Positions 54,211 to 64,000 of a stretch of 64,000 bases of DNA are shown here, one piece after another. The notes beneath the pieces are model-generated. The model did no database searches. It saw only the letters and a list, made by a program, of their open reading frames with translations, and was not told where the DNA came from. This stretch comes from Hepsetus odoe (taxonomy: Eukaryota; Chordata; Actinopteri; Characiformes; Hepsetidae), in contig CM029378.1 of the NCBI GenBank assembly GCA_017165825.1, positions 17,623,133 to 17,687,132 on the forward strand, given 5' to 3'. The first letter of the stretch is position 1. Every line of letters starts with the position of its first letter. Both the position numbers and the translations under genes were made by a program.

Positions 54211-57200
54211 GAAAATAACCCAAAGCAGAACCACAACACAACCAAAAGTGCTACGCAGAATGGCTTTTGCATGGGGCTCCTGTCATTTTTTTCCATTCAA
54301 ATATTCAAAAGTAGAAAAACAATGATCCTGCTTAAAAATGTTGAAAAGAACATTTTGTCTTCAACCTGAAACTTCAGCCCTTTTTTCTAAAAGAAAATAA
54401 AAATAGCATCATAATTGACTTTTAATAGTAAAAATAAATACATGAAGATAATGTCAAAATAGACCAAACGGTCAGGCACTTGTGATTTATCGCAGCAACA
54501 ATACTACCTATACATCATTTCCCTCCCGTTAAATTAAGTATAGTCGAACACCTTCAAGAAACCAGTTCATACCTCAGGTTCTGTGTGTCTTGGGAACAGA
54601 GATGTTGTCAGATATTTGTAAAGAATGCGCATATCCTCCTGCTCCAGCCCACTCCTGCAAGAAAAAAATATATTATTAAAATATATTAAACAAGCTTTTT
54701 AGTAGCTAAAAAATCTCTCGGACAAAATAAGGCTTCCTACAATAGTCGCTGAAACAGCAAAAATACTAAGCAATAGTAAAATCATTTTTTATGCCTAGAT
54801 GTATGTCTAGATTCAGTAGGAAGAAGCAACATTTGCACTAGTGAGTGTTCAGGGAAGGGCCTGAAAAATTTGATGAACTGATACTTATCGGTTTTCTAGA
54901 AGGTCATGAGGAGTCAGTTCAATATTAGAACATATTCTGGATACTACTAATCCCCTGGATTGAACCTCTAATTCTAATTATTCAGTGTCTAGTGTTAAAA
55001 GTGTGTACCAATTAAACATTACTCAGCTATGACTAAGCAGTCAGCTAAATGTTGAGACTGACAAACCCACGTGTGCAGTTTTATAAAATGTTGCAATTAT
55101 TTAAAGCACATGTTAATCAACACCAATAGCACTTCTTTACCATATGAGCTGATCATTGTAGAGGAAGGCTGTGTATTTCACCAAGCTCAAACTCTCTTCT
55201 ATTCTGTTGACAAATGACTGGATCTTCAGGTAGGTCATCTTATCCAGTGGGAAGAAGCTGATACCCCCAAACACATCCAGCAGGTCACATGAATGGAGGT
55301 GCAGCGTCTGCAGGTACTAGTGCAAAAGGTCATCCAGATATCAGAATTTTTTTTTTTTTTGTAGTTTGTAGAGTGGGAAAAAGTTTACTTTAGACATCAT
55401 CTCCCGCTACAATGTTCAGAAACCTCCTCTCCACCATAAGCTGGTTCTCAAAAATGTGTTATGTTTTTTCTATTGTTTTATCTATCAAAAGAACGTCACA
55501 AGTTCCAGGAAATGAATTCTTAGCAATTTTGTGTATGAGCTCATGTATATAGCTCTGGTAAATGTAGCTTTAAGTGGCATTAAACGCTTTGTTCCCATCA
55601 TCGCTACTGTGAACAAATATAAAACAAATCTCTGTAAAAGAACATTTCACCTTAAACAGCCCCAAATTTACACATCTTTACCATGAAATAATACAAGATA
55701 TTGTGATATTTCCCTTTAAGGAAACACACTTGTGGTCACTGAAATTATAGAAAGACAGTTAACTTATTGTGATGTTCTATAATCTTTATCTGATAATGTA
55801 GGAAAAAACTAGAAACAGCTGCCAGTAAAGTTGGATCTTGGTCATCCTGACGCCATGTAATTTGACAGCAGGGAACTCTGAGAAGCTGCACTGGTGTAAC
55901 TTTGCACAGTACTCATTGACATTTCACCTTGGGAACACATTATACTTTCACTGAGTGCACTAGGCCAAGGCTCAAGTTTGGGAGGAGGTGATGAGCAGGG
56001 TTTCCCCTGACCAGACCTGAATAATTCAAACAGGTGAGTATGTATGTTTCCTTCAGCAGGGAAATTTGACCAGACGATTGATAAGACAAAGGTCTCGGCT
56101 GTACAGAAATGAGATTTTGGACTGTGCTGCTAATAGAGAGAGAAATTAAAGGGAAAAGTCACCTGGAAAAGAGTGCGCACCCTTTGTCTAATGACAGGTT
56201 ACATGAAATTTCTTAAAACATCTACATTTATACAGACAACACACACTTCCGTGTGTAATTACTATTCATTTACTGTGTGAAACTTAATTGTAGTTTGATT
56301 TATATCAATTTCATGCTTCCTTCTCCAAAATATTGAGCTCTGCAAACAAATAGAAACTGTCTATAGTTAAAACAGCTAACAATTGTTTCAGTCCCCCTCT
56401 CAATGCCAAGAAAGCTTTGATCCATCAAAACCATGGACTACCCAAGACTTGCAAGTTTACTGTGGTTTCTGGCACCAAGACATGAAAAGAAATTTTTATA
56501 GGTTGTGGGGTTGAGATGATCATGAGCAAAGGATTTTTGACAATTTCTCTGTAGCTTTTCTGTGGCATTAAACAAGAGAGGCTAGCCTTCGCAATCTATT
56601 CAAACCAATGAACCTTGGGCAGAACCTTTTTCCAGTTCACTAGTTGTCCTTCTTTGGTAGGTATAACTGGGAACAAACTGGAAACAACCCCTCAGACCAA
56701 TCATGTCAGAGATTCTCTGATCCAGTTTCTCAGATCTTTACACTTGCCCATTTCTTTGCTTTCAATATTACTTAAAAAACAGACATCTCACGCATTGGTA
56801 GGTTCCACTGTAATCAGACAAACTTTGTCGTTAATACAGCGGCCGCTCACTGTATATGGACAGTAAATACAACACACCAATTACCCTGACTGCATTTTAT
56901 GCTGGTGATACTTATGTATCTTAAGTTTCTTTTTATCTTACCCTGAAGAAGAACTTCTCCAGCTTTTGGATAAGTAGCTGAACTCCACCAGCTTCAATTG
57001 CCCTGCCAAAAGTGCCATTGAAGAGCTGCAGCAAGGGATAGTGGTACAGACATATGGAATAAGTGAATACACTCAACAAACAAATAATAAATTACTAATT
57101 CAAGATAACTTAAAAACTGAGTTTACCTTATACATACTGTAACACTGTTGTAATACTGCCCCATAAACGGAGTCCTTTAACAAGAGAGAAAAAAAGTGAT

Positions 57201-58105
57201 ATTCATTATCCGTCTTAGTGTCTGGTAATGCAGGGATCAAAAATAGCATGTGTAGTCATAGACTCACAATTATGCATGATAAATTATAAACAAAACTTCA
57301 CAAAAACACATACTAGTAGTTCCTCTTCTTGGTATTCTACAGTTGGCGGCTTCCCATCCTTGTTGGGTTTTTCTATCATTGGATTCCGTACAATCTTTAG
57401 AGATGAATATAAAATGTATAGATGCCACTTAATGTTTGTGGAAAGTTTCTGCACACAAAGCCTACTAGTGTCTTTGATTTAGTTCAGTTTGACAAAACAT
57501 AAAAAATAAATTATACACACACACACACTATGAAAGGACTCATCCTAACATACCATGACCATCCAAAAATTCTCCTCAGGCTCATGAAAGAATTGCCTGT
57601 TTTTCTGTGTGTGAAGAGACTTTGCTGGCTTTGTGGGGCAGAAGGTCCTGAAAATATCAAAACATTAGTTAAGAAAGGTCTTAATACATCATTATTTAAA
57701 CATGAACTGAACAAACTAAAATAAACACACTTCACACAACTGATGGATATTTATTAGGATGGAATGTTTACTGTTAACCCACATTATAGAATTACTGCAT
57801 GAAATTCAATACTCAGTTCAGTTTGTACCTCAAATGATTGCACTCAAAAGTGCACTCAGTCCTTACCTGGTAAACTGAACAATGGCCTCACAGAGTCCAA
57901 CATTACGAATCTTTTCATTCTTCTCCACTTCACTGGGATGGTAAAACAAGATCTTTTTTTCCTCCTACAGGGTACATTAACACCAGCCATTTGAATGAAG
58001 TTGTTACAACATAAGTCTGGCCTCTTAAATTAAGTCAGGACTCTCAATCAAAAGATCCCAGGTTTAATTCTAGCCAAGGGGAAAAGTTTTTGTACTCCTT
58101 TTTGT

Positions 58106-58165
<60 letters not shown>

Positions 58166-58705
58166 CAGACTTTAAGCACATTTCAACAATGGGGTATTCA
58201 ATCCCCTTAATAACTATAAGAGACAAGTAACTATTTATACGTCTATGGCAACATCCCAGCAAAACCAGAGATACCATAACAACCACTCAGCAACACCTTA
58301 GCAACCACCAAAGAATCCACAGCAACCAGCTAGCCACATATGTAGCTCTTAACATAATAAAAGTTACAATAACATGTACAGCTTTAACCTGAGCAATAGC
58401 TAAGCCAATGGTGCCATGTGGTGTAATGCCCAGAATACACTATATAATAAATGGTGGCTTTTTTCATAACAGCTAATACTGAACACTCTTTTCTGAGTTA
58501 ACCCAATAATGTATACATTTGAAGGTCAAGCAATTTTCATTCACAGATGATCATGATGTGATGAGGTAACAAAATATTACAAAACATAAAAAACCCCTCA
58601 AAATAAAACTCATACCTCCCCCTCACGTGGTCCAAACTTAGGGTTGTAGATGAAAAAACTAAGCAGAGATGGGGTGTACTGTTTTTCCTGGGTTCCAGAA
58701 GCCAT
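48218..58705 (-). CDS. ccz1: CCZ1 vacuolar protein trafficking and biogenesis factor
   Basis: Subunit of the MON1-CCZ1 complex, the guanine-nucleotide exchange factor that activates Rab7 on late endosomes and autophagosomes. Fifteen coding exons: 58705-58616, 57964-57867, 57647-57554, 57394-57314, 57174-57127, 57025-56942, 55316-55141, 54654-54573, 52832-52771, 51103-50992, 50710-50677, 50551-50434, 49370-49212, 48565-48438 and 48273-48218. They give 473 residues (human CCZ1 482). Landmarks: MASGTQEKQYTPSLLSFFIY; GLCEAIVQFTR; EENFWMVM; CDLLDVFGGISFFPLDKMTY; YNDQLIWSGLEQEDMRILYK; LAGRDSPLRPE; ELHLIVYKAMSAAVCFM; VGPQLTMLASDICEQYNINK; FIYFNHMNLAEKSTIHMRK; and the near-invariant tail CATQFNNIFFLD. 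These span the longin-type domains of the family. A non-coding first exon ends at 59614 (AGAG|GTAAGC). Two short mid-gene exons (62 and 34 bases) lie in repeat-rich introns. Confidence 0.96.
48371..48407. repeat. (TA)n microsatellite
   Basis: TA run in the last ccz1 intron, about 30 bases beyond the exon 14 donor. Confidence 0.9.
48721..49161. mobile_element. Foldback/MITE-like element in ccz1 intron 13
   Basis: The ends are inverted: AGTACTGTGCAAAAGTTTTA near 48727, and the complement of it, TTTTGCACAGTACT, near 49145. Inside, a second, longer inverted pair carries GCCTTCAAACCAGCATCAG with AGGTACACTTGCACAAAG (about 48798-48838) and its complement (about 48972-49022). No transposase frame is present. 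The end wording resembles Tc1-type fish elements. Confidence 0.7.
50216..50400 (+). repeat. tRNA-derived SINE, head-truncated
   Basis: Forward copy beginning at ATCAGAAGATTGTGGGTTCG. It lacks the A-box head and ends in the CACGGCACAACACAG tail. It lies 34 bases from ccz1 exon 12, at its donor side. Confidence 0.8.
51200..51790. mobile_element. Degenerate DNA-transposon-like repeat in a ccz1 intron
   Basis: Contains TGGTCTGTAACAATTTTTAG followed by GTAGGTGGTACATGTTAAAG and a later GTGATGCTCAGGTGCTCGTT. I recognise these words from a high-copy fish repeat with transposase remnants. No intact frame remains. Confidence 0.5.
53720..53971 (+). repeat. tRNA-derived SINE
   Basis: Forward, full-length copy from CAGCGGTGGCCTAGTGGTTA to TAGTCACTTTCATC, in a ccz1 intron. 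It forms an inverted pair with the copy at 54001. Confidence 0.9.
54001..54210 (-). repeat. Inverted SINE copy ending in poly-A
   Basis: Reverse copy (CACAGCACACAGTGGAAC to CCCACTGGTCTGGAATTAC) whose head is missing. It is replaced by an A tract of about 45 bases (54164-54208). Confidence 0.8.
55930..56870. mobile_element. Old DNA-transposon relic in a ccz1 intron
   Basis: Pieces such as CTTTACACTTGCCCATTTCT and GGTTCCACTGTAATCAGACA, together with GTGGTTTCTGGCACCAAGAC near 56461, resemble the same high-copy repeat seen at 15.8 and 51.5 kb. It is too decayed to define ends or coding capacity. Confidence 0.4.
58110..58160. repeat. (CA)n microsatellite
   Basis: About 25 CA units in ccz1 intron 1, between the exons at 58616 and 57964. 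Confidence 0.95.
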
Positions 58706-59599
58706 TCTTGGGCTAATGTGTAGGACAGAAACAGACAGAGACCATTCAAAATAAATTGTAGCATGTAAATTTAAATCACACATAAACCTTTATCTGGCAA
58801 ACAAACAGCCTACCATGTCAGTACCTGATCATGAGCATTTGAGTAGTTTGGGTCTAAAATTTGTCCGCTTCTCAAGCAGTCTGATGGGCATGCCTTTGAC
58901 CTGTGAGATCAGAGGACGGGAGCCTTTTTCAAAACGTCAGTACCGTGAAACCTCAGACAGTTCTGGAGGAACACACTTGTGCACATAAAGCCAGTTTGTT
59001 TTGTGGTGTAGCTAGTTACCAACCAGTGTTCATGTCATCTTAAATATTTAATCACACTTTTCGGTGGGAATAGAGCTTTGTGTGCACAAATAAACACACC
59101 CGATACTGCAATACCTGGCATACGATTGTTTAACAGTCTTACATTTTTGGCCAAGTGGGAAAAAGAGGAATACTAGCGCTCTTCACAGCAAAGGCTAAAG
59201 CAGGAAAGGCCAGTAAACAGGAATCAGGATAAAAGAAGGATAAATCTTCTTGCTGGTTTTTGTTCAGGTAACCTGTGGAATGCAGCACAATTTCTGCCAC
59301 ATATTTTCGCTTTCCAGATCCACCAGGAAACCCAGACTGAACAGTTCCTTCTTGGTGCAGAATTCAACAGACTAATCGGCTTTTTTGCGCATGAATATAC
59401 ATACCATGGAGTTCTGCAGTAGGAGCTTAAGCAGCTAAATAATAAATAAATGTAAAAGATTAACACATGTAACGAGCAGCATAAACATAGTTAACTGAAC
59501 GAGGCTAAGCTAACGAGCTCACATATTTAGCTCGCTAGCCTCATAGCTCCAGCACATAAACAGCCCCTCACAGTTTCTGTGCTTTAAACCTGGGCGGCA

Positions 59600-59800
59600 G
59601 TTTTTGAGCTTACCTCTTACAGCATGTCCGCGCTGAAAACAAAAACGAGCAGCTTCACGGTTTCATGAGTGAAAATCAATGAGAGGCTCAATTCTCACTC
59701 TTCCCTTTCCCCTGACGGAGCTCCGCGTGCAGCTGCTAAACCTGCTCGACCAGCCGCAAGGCGCCGTAATACATAGTTCCGCTTCATCCGGAGAGTTCCG
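59600..59800 (-). promoter_or_regulatory. ccz1 non-coding first exon and promoter
   Basis: The donor at 59614/59613 closes a non-coding exon. It contains a tiny upstream frame, ATG-CTG-TAA (59625 down to 59617). Further upstream, to about 59790, the sequence is richer in CpG than its surroundings, which fits a housekeeping promoter. The transcription start is not fixed. Confidence 0.5.
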
Positions 59801-59924
59801 GAACATATAGCAATGAGAATACTGTGATCCTCTCTTTAAATATTTTTAAAAATCACTCTAATTACACATCTGGCTCCAGCGTTAAAGACTGACTACATGA
59901 GTGTGAATGAAAGGGAGTGTATTT

Positions 59925-60266
59925 ACTATTGGACAGTGGAGTGGTTAGGATGCAGGGAGTAGAGGTGACATAGGTGGAGGAATTTAAATACTTGGGATCA
60001 ACAGATCAGAATGTGGAAGAGAGGTGAAGAAGAGAGTTCAGGCAGGTTGCAATGGATGGAGAAGAGTGACAGGAGTGATCTGTCACAGACGGGTACCACC
60101 AAGAGTGAAAGGGAAGGTTTACAGGACGGTAGTGAGACCAGCTATGCTGTAGTGGTTGGAGACAGTGGTGCTGATGAAAAGACAGGTAGCACAGCTGGAG
60201 GTGACAAAGTTAAGGATGCTGAGATTTTCACTGGACGTGATGAGGATGGACAGGATAAGAAATTAG
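59925..60266 (+). mobile_element. RTE-type LINE, reverse-transcriptase C-terminal part
   Basis: Broken plus-strand frames give VEEFKYLGST near 59970, followed by frameshifted wording for the wrist and connection region common in fish RTE elements. The element is interrupted by a DNA transposon starting at 60269 and resumes after 61089. Confidence 0.7.
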
Positions 60267-60268
60267 TA

Positions 60269-61087
60269 CAGTGGTGCCTTGACTTACGAGTTTAATCCCT
60301 TTAATCCGTAACTCAAATTACTCGTATGTCATATCAGTTTTCCCCATTGAAATGAATTGAAATGCCATTAATCTGTTCCGGATCCCCAAAAAAACACCAC
60401 TTTTTTTTTTTTGCTACGTGTTTTTAAATGAGAAAAATGTGCTTATAAATAATGAATATTGTATAAAAACACAATACAATAGAATGTACTCCAATAAACT
60501 TGTTTTATTAAGTATAATGTACATCATTTGCCTTGGAGATCAGACGACTTGAAGATGCTGACGAAGGTGAAGGAGAAAGGCTGAACTGAATCTTATTCGC
60601 TGATTTCTGCCCATTTCGCCACACTTTCCTCACTTTCCTGGGTGGGTTTTTGATAAAAACATGTCCAATGTGTCTGTTTCAGGTGCAGATTGTAGGAGTG
60701 CTGCGCTCGTACTGCTTCGCCAAGTCGATTGCACGCACACCTTGGTCATGTTTTTTGATCATTTCTTTCTTTAATTCAATGCACATCATCCCCTTCTTCT
60801 TCTCCACACTGTCCTTCACTCTCACTCTCTTCGGACACATGGTTGGAAAAATGAAGTTTTGCTAAATAACTGCGAGCACAACACTAACGCTTCCACGGCG
60901 AGCGAACCGTTTAAAGTGATCGAGTGAGACACGGGATGCTGGGCGGATGTTGTTCACTGTGCCAACTAGCAGTGGGTCTCTGAAGCTGACTCGTATCCTC
61001 AATTTTAGCTCTCAGCTCAAAGCAAAGAGACAGCTTGTATCTCAAAAAACGTGTTAGCTGGGACACTCATAAGTCAAGGTACCACTG
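60269..61087 (-). mobile_element. Tigger-type (TcMar) DNA transposon, deleted, with TA target duplication
   Basis: The ends are inverted over 22 bases with two mismatches: CAGTGGTGCCTTGACTTACG at 60269 and, on the other strand, CAGTGGTACCTTGACTTATG ending at 61087. TA flanks both sides (60267-60268 and 61088-61089). On the minus strand near 60850-60660, a frame reads IELKKEMIKKHDQGVRAIDL, typical of the helix-turn-helix N-terminus of Tigger/pogo transposases. At 819 bp it lacks the catalytic part. Confidence 0.8.
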
Positions 61088-61089
61088 TA

Positions 61090-61235
61090 TATATATAAGA
61101 GGGACAGCTCAAGTTGTACGTTTTGGAGGTTTATGGACATGGCAGGAGGAAGATGCAGAGGACAGGAAGAAATGGAGATGCTGTGGTGAACGGGAGCAGC
61201 TGGAAGAAGAAGAAGAAACTCAGCTCTCACAGTAG
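61090..61235 (+). mobile_element. RTE-type LINE, 3' end (continuation)
   Basis: The frame EEDAEDRKKWRCCGEREQLE followed by a GAAGAAGAA-rich end matches the C-terminal ORF end and tail of fish RTE elements. It is the remainder of the copy split at 60267. Confidence 0.65.
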
Positions 61236-61260
61236 TAAATATGTACACTGAATTGGGGTC

Positions 61261-61482
61261 CTTACATTTACATTTACATTTATGGCATTTAGCAGACGCT
61301 CTTATCCAGAGCGACTTCCATGTCCTAATTACAGGGACAGGACTAATTACTGGAGCAACTCAGGGTTAAGGGTCTTGCTAAGGGACCCAGTGGTGGTAGT
61401 GCCAGAGGTGGGATTTGAACCTGGAACCTCTTGAGGCATTGGTCCATAGGCAAGTATCCTACCACTAGACCACCACCACCCA
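61261..61482 (-). repeat. V-tail SINE
   Basis: Reverse copy: tail CATTTACATTTATGGCATTT and ACGCTCTTATCCAGAGCGAC, head ACCACTAGACCACCACCACC. Confidence 0.85.
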
Positions 61483-61922
61483 AAAGAGATCATGTCAGAA
61501 GTTGGATCCTTAAGGCTAAGCAAAGCAAAAGTAAAGCCTGGGTAGTAAAGTTAGTAAGCCAAGAAAGACAAATTGGGACTAGGTACTAAAGTTAGTCAAG
61601 TCAAGTCAATTCAAGTAGGTTTTTATTGTCATTTCAACCATGTACACAGTACATAGTGAAGCAAAACAACGTTCCTCCAGGACCCTGGTGCTACACATAA
61701 GGCAACATCAAACACGACATAAAACTCAAGACAAGACAAGTGCAGACAAGATTAACAGTACAGACAGGCTACGAGGAACAACGACAGACAGGACAGTAGA
61801 CAGGACATACTTCCAACAGAGACAGGCAATGTGATCATGAATATGTATGGAACAGATAATCATGCAGAGCAGCAGTGTTGTTAAACAGAGCAAAGTAAGC
61901 TATTAAAGCCATGTGAAGGTAG

Positions 61923-62090
61923 TGGGGTGATGGTAGTCTAGTGGTAGGGTAAGTGTCCAAGTGCCTATGGACTTATGGCTCAAGAGGTCCCAGGTTCAAA
62001 TCCCACCCTTAACCCTGAGTGTCTCCCTGTAATTAGGACATGTAAGTCGCTCTGGATAAGAGTGTCTGCTAAATGCCATAAATGTGAATG
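61923..62090 (+). repeat. V-tail SINE
   Basis: Forward copy, GGGGTGATGGTAGTCTAGTG to AAATGCCATAAATGTGAATG, with an internal deletion of the middle. It directly abuts the next SINE. Confidence 0.85.
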
Positions 62091-62324
62091 TAGTGGTAAG
62101 GGATTGGGTCTCAGGATCGGAAGGTCATGGGTTCTAATCCCAGATCAGTAGGTTGCCCTGAGGTACCCTTGAGACAGGTACCGTCCCCATCACTGCTCCC
62201 CGCTGGGTGGATATAGCTGCTCACTGCTACATGGTGTGTATAAGGGTTTAAAGCAGAGGCTCCATTTCATTGTGTTTCACTGTGTGCTGTGTTTTACAGT
62301 GACAAATAGTCACTTTCACTTCAA
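62091..62324 (+). repeat. tRNA-derived SINE
   Basis: Forward copy of the main family (TAGTGGTAAGGGATTGGG to AGTCACTTTCACTTC). It is fused to the end of the V-tail SINE and lacks the first head bases. Confidence 0.85.
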
Positions 62325-62674
62325 ATGACATTAGAATGAATGATTTACCAGAAAATTTAATTTATACAATTTACCCTTTTTCTCACAAATGTTATTCATC
62401 AACCACAGACACTTTTTTGGTCATGTACTGTAGATTTAGAGCTGCAGCGGAAGAGTGAATGGTGGGATTCACAAGGCACCAGTACATCTTCGTTCGCCTG
62501 AAGGAGTCGTCTTGATGTATAAAGGATTATTTCAAACATCCACTTTTTTCAGTTAAATCAAACCAAAATGAAAAGAATGCAGCGTTTCTGTAAACTGATA
62601 ATTTCTAAAATAAGTCTTTATTATCTTTTATGCAGGATCAAGTCAGGCATATGTAGTGTTTCGCCCTATGAATG

Positions 62675-62846
62675 GTGGTGGTGCTCTGGATCAAGAGATC
62701 CCCAGTTCGAATCCCACCTCTAGCACTACCACCACTGGGTCCCTGAGCAAGACCCTTAACCCTGAGTGTCTCCCTGTAATTAGAACATGTAAGTCGCTCT
62801 GGATAAGAGCGTCTGCTAAATGCTGTAAATGTGAATGTAAATGAAT
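62675..62846 (+). repeat. V-tail SINE, head-truncated
   Basis: Forward copy with GATCAAGAGATCCCCAGTTCG, CACCACTGGGTCCCTGAGCA and TCGCTCTGGATAAGAGCGTC. Confidence 0.85.
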
Positions 62847-64000
62847 GCTGCCATTTAGTAGAACCAAATAATGGAAGTCTATGTCAGAATCAGTTTGGGT
62901 GACTATTAGCCTTTCATGCTTCCAAAATCCATACTTGCTGCTAGTATAGTACACAAGTCCTGCTATAGAACAGTCTGTAATCCTGTTATGCCGAAGATTA
63001 ACAAAAAATCACTCTAGTTCTGTACATTGGAGTGACTGGAAACCACTTTAAAAATTGTAATAGCTGTAATCACTGGGGGCCAAACCAATGAATGCAAATA
63101 GAAGACTGCTGTACATTCAGAACTGCTTTAAAGACTGTTCAGCAACAGAACATTTCTCTTTAAAAGAGAACTATAAATTCGGGAGTTGTTAATAAAGAAA
63201 GGGTTTATGGGAAGCTGATGCTAAACCAGATTTTCAATGGCATTGCTCAAACAGACTCAGTAACCCGAGTGAGATTATCTTTGCTGTCAGGCATTGAGAG
63301 GCCCTCTCACTGTAACTTATACCTACACTCACTGTCACAGCCTTTTGTGTCCCCTTAGTGGGCTTTAAATTTTAACTCTTTTTTTTCTGAAGCCCATGGC
63401 TGGATCTTCAGTGAAAATAGTCCACCAATGAATAATTAAAGTTCCATCAATTATGTAACACCCTTGGATCATAAGTACATTTGACTGAACAAAGCAAGAA
63501 ATGAACAAACTTACAAAAATATATAGATTGGATCTTTAACATTGCAGTGTTATCCATTATGTTTTGCCTGCATTTTATAGATATTCGCAGATTGGTCTTG
63601 TTATATTTTCAAAAAGTAATTTTATTTCTAGATTTTAAAAAAAGAGATAAAATTGTAACTTTTTGGGGGATTTTTTATGGATTGAATCATCAGACAAATG
63701 GATGTGAAGCCACACAATTCAATTTGTCTGCAGTTGGTTGTTAATCTAAAAAAGAAACAGAAAATAACTAAAGTAAACAGAAAAATGAGTGCATTGTTCA
63801 AACATTTAATAACGGATAGAAATGGCCCTCAATTACTGGTATAAGATCAAGTTACAGGAACTTATATTAGTGGTTAAGAATATTTTATCCTCATCATTTT
63901 GCATATACTAAAGTCTGCTCATTAATGATCTAGCAGATGCCATGAAATGCCATAAACCTTTGCTTAGAATCTGATTACTGATTATCTGTGCGTCTTCAAA
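62847..64000. other. AT-rich, nothing recognised
   Basis: No exon, repeat family or RNA gene was recognised up to the window end. Short open frames lack coding character. Confidence 0.45.

Overview
The window is vertebrate nuclear DNA, almost certainly from a teleost fish. The genes have many introns with GT-AG splice sites, encode recognisable vertebrate proteins, and sit among fish-type tRNA-derived SINEs, Tc1/mariner relics, RTE LINE fragments and long AT and AC microsatellites. I found no prokaryotic genes, CRISPR arrays, operons or viral genes, and the sequence does not fix the species.

Seven protein-coding genes were reconstructed exon by exon, and reading phase was checked across every junction. 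From left to right they are: usp42 (minus strand, 3' part off the left edge), eif2ak1/HRI (minus, 15 exons, 630 aa) with ankrd61 (plus, 3 exons, 426 aa) inside one of its introns, pms2 (plus, 15 exons, 858 aa), rsph10b (plus, 19 exons, 833 aa), dlgap5/HURP (minus, 19 coding exons, 961 aa) and ccz1 (minus, 15 exons, 473 aa). Six of the seven belong to the neighbourhood known from human 7p22.1 (CCZ1, RSPH10B, PMS2, AIMP2, ANKRD61, EIF2AK1, USP42). dlgap5 is the outsider, and no aimp2 was found. The genes are not a pathway: deubiquitination, translational stress control, mismatch repair, ciliary radial spokes, mitotic spindle assembly and Rab7 activation lie side by side for historical reasons.

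Layout: 0-4.5 kb usp42 with its CpG-rich promoter; 4.5-7.5 kb intergenic with a LINE fragment; 7.6-17.4 kb eif2ak1/ankrd61; 17.4-18.6 kb head-to-head promoter interval; 18.6-29.7 kb pms2, with transposon relics in its introns; 30.7-36.6 kb rsph10b; 36.7-45.3 kb dlgap5, tail-to-tail with rsph10b; 45.5-48.2 kb intergenic repeats; 48.2-59.7 kb ccz1; 59.8-64 kb repeats only (RTE LINE split by a Tigger-type element, several SINEs).

No wholly new biological system was found. The points most worth checking are changes at the haem-ligand positions of HRI, a putative alternative first or poison exon in eif2ak1, two GC-AG introns, overlapping convergent 3' ends of rsph10b and dlgap5, and the rearranged synteny.
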